Positions 60,801 to 64,000 of a stretch of DNA of 64,000 bases are shown piece by piece. The DNA comes from Apostichopus japonicus (taxonomy: Eukaryota; Echinodermata; Holothuroidea; Aspidochirotida; Stichopodidae). Location of the stretch: assembly GCF_037975245.1 (NCBI RefSeq), contig NC_092568.1, forward strand, positions 6,606,501 through 6,670,500. The letters run 5' to 3'. Below the pieces are notes generated by a model. It saw only the letters and a program-made list of their open reading frames with translations. It was not told where the DNA came from and did not search any database. The position numbers were made by a program, and so were the translations under genes. Each line of letters starts with the position of its first letter. The stretch's first letter is position 1.

Positions 60801-62637
60801 TTCTTTAGACTGTGACAATCTGAGTCTGTGAGATGTTCATTAGACTGTGACAATCTGAGACTGTGAGATGTTCATTAGACTGACAATCTGAGTCTATGAG
60901 ATGTTCATTAGACTGTGACAATCTGAGTCTGTGATGTTCATTAGACTGACAATCTGATTCTGTGAGATGTTCATTAGACTTTGACAATCTGAGTATGTGA
61001 GATGTTCATTAGATTGTGACAATCTGAGTCTATGAGATGTTCATTAGACTGTGACAATCTGAGTCTATGAGATGTTCATTAGACTGTGACAATCTGAGTC
61101 TGTGAGATGTTCATTAGACTTTGACAATCTGAGTATGTGAGATGTTCATTAGACTGTGAAAATCTGAGTCTATGAGATGCTCATTAGACTGTGACAATCT
61201 GAGTCTATGAGATGTTCATTAGACTGTGACAATCTGAGTCTGTGAGATGTTCATTAGACTTTGACAATCTGAGTATGTGAGATGTTCATTAGACTGTGAA
61301 AATCTGAGTCTATGAGGTGCTCATTAGACTGTGAGAATCTGAGTCTGTGAGATGTTCATTAGACTGTGACAATCTGAGTCTGTGAAGTGTTCATTAGACT
61401 GTGACAACCTGAGTCTATGAGATACTTATTAGACTGTGACAATCTGAGTCTGTGAGATGTTCATTAGACTGTGACAATCTGAGTCTATGAGATGTTCATT
61501 AGACTGTGACAATCTGAGTCTGAGATGTTCATTAGACTGTGACAATCTGAGTCTGTGAGATGTTCATTAGACTTTGACAATCTGAGTTTGTGAGATGCTC
61601 ATTAGACTGTGACAATCTGAGTCTGTGAGATGCTCATTAGACTGTGAGAATCTGAGTCTGTGAGATGTTCATTATACTGTGACAATCTGAGTCTGAAGTG
61701 TTCATTAGACAGTGACAATCTGAGTCTATGAGATGTTCTTTAGACTGTGACAATCTGAGTCTGTGAGATGTTCATTAGACTGTGACAATCTGAGACTGAG
61801 ATGTTCATTAGACTGTGACAATCTGAGTCTATGAGATGTTCATTAGACTGTGACAATCTGAGTCTATGAGATGTTCATTAGACTGTGACAATCTGGGACT
61901 GTGAGATGTTCATTAGACTGACAATCTGGGACTGTGAGATGTAAATTATACTTCATAATCTGAGTCTGTGAGATGTAAATTAGACTTGATAATCTGAGAC
62001 TGTTTGATGTAAATTTGACTTGATAATCTGAGACTGTGTGATGTAAATTAGACTTGATAATCTGAGACTGTGAGATGTAAATTAGACTTGATAATCTGAG
62101 ACTGAGATGTAAATTAGACTTGATAATCTGAGACTGTGTGATGTAAATTAGACTTGATAATCTGAGACTGTGAGATGTAAATTAGACTTGATAATCTGAG
62201 ACTGTGTGATGTAAATTAGACTTGATAATCTGAGTCTGTGAGATGTAAATTAGACTTGATAATCTGAGACTGTGAGATGTAAATTAGACTTGATAATCTG
62301 AGACTGTGAGATGTTCATTAGAATTTACTTCCTTCATTAGAATTGATAATCTGGGACAGAGACAGTTCATTAGCCTTTTGACAATATTAGAATGTGACAT
62401 TTTTGTATTATTCACATTTTACAGGTTTGCTGTAGAAGATTCTCCAGAGAACATTGTCTTTGAGGAAGGTCAAGTATCCAAAGAGGGTGCACCACTAATC
62501 AAAGGAGGAACTCTGGAAAAATTGATTGAACGATTAACGTACCACAGATATGTCGATCCATCTTTTGTCAGAACATTCTTAACAACATATCGATCTTTCT
62601 GTGAACCTCAAGACCTACTGTCCTTACTAATTGAAAG
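27812..62637 (+). CDS. SOS: Son of sevenless (SOS) Ras/Rac guanine nucleotide exchange factor, N-terminal 642 codons, 3' end beyond window
   Basis: SOS couples receptor tyrosine kinases, via GRB2, to Ras activation at the plasma membrane and also has a DH module for Rac. Fifteen coding exons join in one frame: 27812-27877, 28497-28754, 33789-33872, 36703-36783, 40168-40383, 41548-41691, 47810-47920, 48749-48847, 50907-50957, 51635-51711, 52228-52390, 55391-55547, 57828-57951, 59470-59553 and 62425-62637. Domains: histone fold (residues about 1-165, [17 protein letters not shown]), DH (about 185-385), linker with GWEGKD (423-428), PH (about 430-540), helical linker [10 protein letters not shown] (542-551) and the start of REM/RasGEF-N ([12 protein letters not shown]). 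Residues matching human Noonan-syndrome sites M269, W432-G434 and R552 are present as M264, W424-G426 and R543. REM remainder, CDC25 domain and proline-rich tail lie outside. The donor of intron 1 is GC, and the last visible donor is U12-type. Confidence 0.97.
28497..28754 (+). CDS. SOS: SOS coding exon 2, histone fold
   Basis: Acceptor GATCAACAG, donor AAA|GTAAGT. 86 codons (23-108) covering [30 protein letters not shown] and [11 protein letters not shown], the first half of the tandem histone fold of SOS. Confidence 0.96.
28755..33788. other. SOS intron 2, no recognised feature
   Basis: A 5-kb intron without an evident tandem repeat or terminal-inverted-repeat element, in contrast to most other introns of the gene. 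It may hold enhancers, but nothing specific is visible. Confidence 0.6.
33789..33872 (+). CDS. SOS: SOS coding exon 3, histone fold
   Basis: Acceptor CTTTTCAG, donor AAAG|GTATCA. 28 codons (109-136): [20 protein letters not shown] then YIAADILK, matching vertebrate [20 protein letters not shown]. Confidence 0.96.
34961..36444. repeat. 51-bp minisatellite in SOS intron 3
   Basis: About 29 tandem copies of a 51-bp unit containing TTTATACCTTGTTTGTTTAA, CATGTCTATAATCTGTCCCA and CTCAGACTT. Because 51 is a multiple of three, both strands show long spurious open frames of 17-residue repeats. A duplicated block with variant CCACTCCGACAGTTTG occurs at about 35045 and 35308, evidence of multi-unit duplication. 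Confidence 0.95.
36703..36783 (+). CDS. SOS: SOS coding exon 4, histone fold end
   Basis: Acceptor CTTTCTCAG, donor AAG|GTAATT. 27 codons (137-163): [20 protein letters not shown] then VAMCADK. Confidence 0.96.
36784..38900. other. SOS intron 4, unique part
   Basis: No coding exon, tandem repeat or mobile element recognised before the 69-bp array. AT-rich, with several TAATTT/ATTAAT words. Confidence 0.5.
38905..39845. repeat. About 69-bp minisatellite in SOS intron 4
   Basis: About 13 to 14 divergent copies, each with TCAAATAGTGTAGGTTGACA and GGGAACAGCCAATGGATATT, the latter carrying a CCAAT-box-like word. The period is near 69 bp with shorter derivatives at about 39660-39790. The minus strand reads as a 23-residue repeat, which is not a gene. 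Confidence 0.9.
40168..40383 (+). CDS. SOS: SOS coding exon 5, start of DH domain
   Basis: Acceptor TATTTCCAG, donor AAT|GTAAGT. 72 codons (164-235): [14 protein letters not shown], then the first DH helix, [19 protein letters not shown] followed by [11 protein letters not shown]. Confidence 0.96.
40757..41547 (+). repeat. 77/79-bp minisatellite that contains the acceptor and first 53 bases of SOS exon 6
   Basis: Nine full units upstream of the real exon begin their exon-like part (GATGTACATACAATCTTTGG...) at 40851, 40928, 41005, 41082, 41159, 41236, 41313, 41390 and 41469. A partial unit, lacking the AG, starts near 40757. Eight have TTTTCAG directly before GATGTAC; the ninth has TTTTAAG. 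Spacing is 77 bp, then 79 bp for the last two intervals. Each unit joins the intron end to exon sequence up to ACTGTCTC and then returns to intron sequence TTATGTGTGCTTC. Units are nearly identical. Confidence 0.96.
41548..41691 (+). CDS. SOS: SOS coding exon 6, DH domain
   Basis: Acceptor TTTGCAG, donor GAG|GTATTT. 48 codons (236-283): [19 protein letters not shown] ... ECFEDMAE. The first 53 bases also occur in tandem upstream (see the repeat at 40757-41547). The acceptor of the real exon, TTTGCAG, differs from the decoys' TTTTCAG, and the real copy has GTACGT where most decoys have GTACAT. Confidence 0.95.
42165..46374. mobile_element. 4.2-kb DNA transposon with P-element-like ends, decayed
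   Basis: 31-bp perfect terminal inverted repeats (starting CAGAGCCGTATATAGAGAGA and ending GTTTGGCCAAC) bound a 4210-bp element. It is flanked by the perfect 8-bp duplication ATTTCCAG at 42157-42164 and 46375-46382. A 12-bp subterminal inverted repeat AAAATAGGTCCA lies at 42233-42244 and as its complement at 46281-46292. The combination of 31-bp TIR, short subterminal inverted repeat and 8-bp duplication is the layout of P elements; hAT is the alternative. No intact transposase is visible. On the minus strand near the right end (46206-46080) two overlapping frames give a Cys-rich [13 protein letters not shown] segment that may be a decayed THAP finger. A LINE fragment lies inside. Confidence 0.8.
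42670..42990 (+). mobile_element. LINE (non-LTR retrotransposon) 3' fragment nested in the transposon
   Basis: Broken frames read [20 protein letters not shown], then [14 protein letters not shown] and, after a frameshift, [17 protein letters not shown]. This is the typical C-terminal end of CR1/RTE-like reverse transcriptase ORFs (F..RVVN.WN.LP..VV....V..FK..LD). It is followed by a short 3' tail ending in CTACTAAACTAAACTA, the usual simple repeat of such 3' ends. It is 5'-truncated and frameshifted, hence dead. Confidence 0.7.
47231..47809. other. End of SOS intron 6
   Basis: Unique sequence with two loosely similar GGGCCAAGA/GTGTGGTAG segments at about 47600-47720. It ends in a polypyrimidine tract and TTTTACTAG. 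Confidence 0.4.
47810..47920 (+). CDS. SOS: SOS coding exon 7, DH domain
   Basis: Acceptor TTTTACTAG, donor AAG|GTATTA. 37 codons (284-320), [19 protein letters not shown] to RPDVVDYFK. Confidence 0.93.
48075..48500. repeat. 42-bp minisatellite in head-to-head orientation, SOS intron 7
   Basis: From 48075 to about 48225 the unit reads GCTGTTTGAGACTAGAA...CATTACAGC. From about 48240 to 48500 the same unit appears in reverse complement (GCTGTAATGCTTCTAGTCTC...AACAGCAATATGG). The switch occurs across a spacer of about 20 bases near AAATGAGTATTGAATATTG. The arms can pair into a very long hairpin. Confidence 0.9.
48749..48847 (+). CDS. SOS: SOS coding exon 8, DH domain
   Basis: Acceptor CATCTTGCAG, donor AAG|GTGAGC. 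33 codons (321-353): [20 protein letters not shown] then FESLK, nearly identical to the vertebrate core of the DH domain. Confidence 0.96.
49612..50160. repeat. About 290-bp direct duplication in SOS intron 8
   Basis: Two diverged copies (about 49625-49870 and about 49917-50155) share GGTATGGTGATGTAAC, GGGGCTTTATGGGAAATTGT, AAAACAGCTTGTAAA and a CTCATGAATTTTAATG-type end. An older segmental duplication; function unknown. Confidence 0.75.
50907..50957 (+). CDS. SOS: SOS coding exon 9, DH domain
   Basis: Acceptor TTTACCGTAG, donor CAG|GTAAGG. A 51-base exon, residues 354-370, [17 protein letters not shown], which corresponds to the vertebrate EEKSEDQEDKECLKQ region. Phase 0 on both sides. Confidence 0.85.
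51165..51590. repeat. 77-bp minisatellite in SOS intron 9
   Basis: About 5.5 copies of a unit with AAACCAGTATGGGTCGTCTG, TGGCTGGTTGTATAAGGGTG and TTGATATATGTTTAATC. Two alternating variants (GGGTAGTCTG/ATTAGGG and GGGTCGTCTG/ATAAGGG) show an a-b-b-a-b-a order. It ends 45 bases before exon 10. Confidence 0.92.
51635..51711 (+). CDS. SOS: SOS coding exon 10, DH-PH linker
   Basis: Acceptor TTTGTTAG, donor AGG|GTGAGT. Residues 371-395 plus two bases: [20 protein letters not shown] then PKRRP. Confidence 0.9.
52228..52390 (+). CDS. SOS: SOS coding exon 11, DH-PH linker and PH start
   Basis: Acceptor TTACTCCAG, donor AAAG|GTCAGT. Residues 396-450, with [19 protein letters not shown] and [13 protein letters not shown]. 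The GWEGKD loop, hot spot of human Noonan variants, is intact. Confidence 0.96.
52915..54870. repeat. 75-bp minisatellite in SOS intron 11
   Basis: About 26 copies of a 75-bp unit (TGTCCCAATGAATGGTGGAG, GTGTGTGCTCAGTGGGAGTG, CCAATGCTGGTTCTATTTCC). Variants at a few positions (GGTGG/GATGG, TCTCCC/TCTGCC, CTTGTA/CTTGAA/ATTGTA) form higher-order patterns. The 3' units (54560-54860) are shorter by a few bases. As 75 is divisible by three, open frames of up to 270 codons appear on the minus strand; they are repeat artefacts. Confidence 0.95.
55391..55547 (+). CDS. SOS: SOS coding exon 12, PH domain
   Basis: Acceptor TTAACATAG, donor AAG|GTAAGT. Residues 451-502 plus one base: [20 protein letters not shown] ... 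[20 protein letters not shown]. Confidence 0.96.
55735..56490. repeat. Dispersed repeat, copy B, in SOS intron 12
   Basis: Related to 23310-24205 in the same order and orientation. Its left part (55700-55790, GCGCCACCGTTGGTTGGCGT ... TAGCCGGAAGTGGCATTC) matches, in reverse complement, about 20890-20990 within the nested element. It is an old interspersed element without coding capacity. Its presumed start is near 55640 (CAGGGTTTTTCGAAAGTGGG). Confidence 0.75.
56480..57510. repeat. 66-bp minisatellite in SOS intron 12
   Basis: About 15 copies with GAAGTTACTACCAGCTGAAT, GACTATTGTTATATGACTGC and CAGTAGTAATAGTGGGACCA. The left copies are more divergent (GTATTTAGTGGGAG variant); the right half is homogeneous and shows a duplicated block of several units. 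Confidence 0.93.
57828..57951 (+). CDS. SOS: SOS coding exon 13, PH domain end
   Basis: Acceptor TTAATTTCAG, donor AAG|GTAAAT. Residues 503-543: [20 protein letters not shown] then [18 protein letters not shown], with the Trp of the PH C-terminal helix. Confidence 0.96.
58060..58660. repeat. 45-bp minisatellite in SOS intron 13
   Basis: About 13 copies of a unit with GTGTTGCAATGCAAGATACA and TGAAATACCATGTTGTGGTG. Copies are moderately diverged. Confidence 0.9.
58661..59469. other. End of SOS intron 13
   Basis: Unique AT-rich sequence with no recognised feature, ending with AATCTGCAG before exon 14. Confidence 0.4.
59470..59553 (+). CDS. SOS: SOS coding exon 14, PH-REM helical linker
   Basis: Acceptor AATCTGCAG, donor [29 protein letters not shown] then RLPSAQDYR, like vertebrate [16 protein letters not shown] ... 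MRLPSADVYR. Confidence 0.95.
60170..62310. repeat. 35-bp minisatellite in SOS intron 14, about 60 copies
   Basis: The main unit contains GTGAGATGTTCATTAGACTG and TGACAATCTGAGTCT. From about 61935 to 62300 it changes abruptly to a 34-bp sister type with GATGTAAATTAGACTTGATA and ATCTGAGACTGT. The array runs to about 115 bases before exon 15. Confidence 0.95.
62425..62637 (+). CDS. SOS: SOS coding exon 15, start of REM / RasGEF-N domain
   Basis: Acceptor ATTTTACAG. It encodes [35 protein letters not shown] and [14 protein letters not shown] to LLSLLIER, ending ATT GAA AG in phase 2. There is no GT donor before the in-frame stop at 62660. Instead the exon is followed at once by ATATCCTTT, the U12-type AT-AC donor consensus. 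The next exon is not in the window. Confidence 0.93.
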
Positions 62638-62646
62638 ATATCCTTT
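62638..62646 (+). promoter_or_regulatory. SOS: U12-type (AT-AC) 5' splice site, ATATCCTTT
   Basis: ATATCCTTT follows the exon end GAAAG directly. It is a full match to the minor-spliceosome AT-AC donor consensus, in phase 2, with no usable GT nearby. The partner AC acceptor and TCCTTAAC-like branch site were not found before the window end, so the intron probably extends past it. Confidence 0.8.
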
Positions 62647-62989
62647 AACTAAACGGAAATGACGATCAATGTTTTACAGGATTTGGTTACATTTTAAGAC
62701 AAACGATGCGATGTTAGTTGGTTGTGGTGGTGTCACAGCAGATGCTGTATCCCTAGAAAACGTCTGCTGGTCTTTCTTGGGTTACATCAACAACTCTTTG
62801 ATAGCAGATGTTCAGGGGCTGTGTTTAAGTTACATATAATAATTCCCAGCTGATGGTGCTTTTTTTCACAAGAAAGAGATATTGCATCCCGATAATATCA
62901 CAGATTGCAGCTGCAAGTAATCGCTCTGTACAACTGATCATAGATTTCATCTGCAAGTAATTGCTCTTTACTACTGATCACATATGGCT

Positions 62990-63510
62990 GGCAAGGTATC
63001 TCTGTAAACCTCAGTACAGATTGCAGCTGCAAGTTATCACTCTGTAAACCTTGGTACTGATTTCAGCTACAAGTTATCACTCTGTAAACCTCAGTACGGA
63101 TTTCAGCTGCAAGTTATCACTCTGTGAACCTCAGTACTGATTTCAGCTGCAAGTTATCACTCTGTAAACCTCAGTACGGATTTCAGCTGCAAGTTATCAC
63201 TCTGTAAACCTCAGTACTGATTTCAGCTGCAAGTTATCACTCTGTAAACCTTGGTACTGATTTCAGCTGCAAGTTATCACTCTGTAAACCTTGGTACTGA
63301 TTTCAGCTACAAGTTATCACTCTGTAAACCTCAGTACTGATTTCAGCTACAAGTTATCACTCTGTAAACCTCAGTACTGATTTCAGCTGCAAGTTATCAC
63401 TCAGTAAACCTTGGTACTGATTTCAGCTGCAAGTTATCACTCTGTAAACCTTGGTACTGATTTCAGCTACAAGTTATCACTCTGTAAACCTCAGTACTGA
63501 TTGCTGCTGC
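62990..63510. repeat. 40-bp minisatellite in SOS intron 15
   Basis: About 13 copies of a 40-bp unit (CAGTACTGATTTCAGCTGCA, AGTTATCACTCTGTAAACCT) with CTCAG/CTTGG and GCTGC/GCTAC variants. Both ends fade into diverged copies. Confidence 0.92.
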
Positions 63511-64000
63511 AAGTAATCGATCTGCACTACTGATCGCAGATGGCAGCTTGGTGTAATCACTGTACAATTCTACAATTATCACTGAGTGTGTAATTCTTCA
63601 CAATATTCCCTTTAGTATGAGTCTTCAACAGCCCTTAGAAATTCATTGATGACTTAAGGTAAACTTTCTACTACCAATCAATTAACCAGTTTACACTGAT
63701 TCACACTTTGGTCTTTTTCTATCCAACCTTTGTTTCTTTGCTGTGGGCAGCTGTAAGGCAAGCGCTCCAGGCGGTCGTTACTAAATATTTATTATTAGTC
63801 GGAAGTTAGTAGAAGCTACATCAATCACCCCCTACTCTTAAGTGATGATGTCTGTGTAACAATGAACAAATACCACTTTGCTTAATTCTTTCAAGAGCAG
63901 GAAGTTTCTTTGCAACCATTAATTAGACAGTTGAACTAAATTTGTTACTACTTTTATAAATTTGACAACACTTGTGGCTTGTTCCGTATTCACAGAGCAC
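63511..64000. other. Right edge of window, inside SOS intron 15
   Basis: No exon homologous to the next SOS segment (continuation of REM) is visible. Nothing else recognised. Confidence 0.5.

Noticed and set aside
62306-62662. A single-exon gene from ATG 62306 to TGA 62660
   Set aside because: The conserved protein starts only after the acceptor at 62424 and ends at 62637. The upstream part is intronic repeat, and the final LTKRK is intron read-through.
1-64000. tRNA, rRNA or other structured RNA genes
   Set aside because: None recognised by eye; a tRNAscan or Rfam search would be decisive and could not be run.

Overview
This is a eukaryotic, AT-rich, intron-rich window from a metazoan genome. 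Short exons, GT-AG introns, hAT-like MITEs and frequent 'taggcctaggc'-type words suggest a marine invertebrate deuterostome, probably an echinoderm. The species assignment is inference. No prokaryotic features, rRNA or tRNA genes were recognised. Almost all long open reading frames are translations of minisatellites, not proteins.

Three conserved protein-coding genes can be assembled exon by exon. (1) RRP15, minus strand, 8083 to 4439, five coding exons, 296 codons: a pre-60S ribosome biogenesis factor. (2) RNASEH2C, plus strand, 11671 to 16212, five coding exons, 144 codons: the non-catalytic C subunit of RNase H2. (3) Son of sevenless (SOS), plus strand, from 27812 to beyond the right edge. 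Fifteen coding exons cover the histone fold, DH, PH and the start of the Ras exchanger N domain (642 codons). The gene is cut by the window edge before the CDC25 catalytic domain.

Layout: 1-3.7 kb no recognised gene; 3.7-8.1 kb RRP15 with a hAT-like MITE in its last intron; 8.1-11.6 kb intergenic, with a second copy of the same MITE; 11.6-16.2 kb RNASEH2C; 16.3-27.7 kb intergenic, with a 107-bp tandem repeat, foldback repeats and a nest of three terminal-inverted-repeat elements; 27.8-64 kb SOS.

The striking feature is the SOS locus. Most of its introns carry their own unrelated minisatellite (periods about 35, 40, 42, 45, 51, 51, 66, 69, 75 and 77 bp). One array, just upstream of coding exon 6, has captured the 3' splice site and the first 53 bases of the exon. 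It presents nine decoy copies, eight with an intact TTTTCAG acceptor, before the real exon. Intron 1 appears to be a GC-AG intron. The intron after the last visible exon starts with a perfect U12-type AT-AC 5' splice site (ATATCCTTT). Intron 6 holds a 4.2-kb element with 31-bp perfect terminal inverted repeats, 12-bp subterminal inverted repeats and an 8-bp target duplication, an architecture like P elements. It was inserted into a 51-bp minisatellite and itself holds a LINE 3' fragment.
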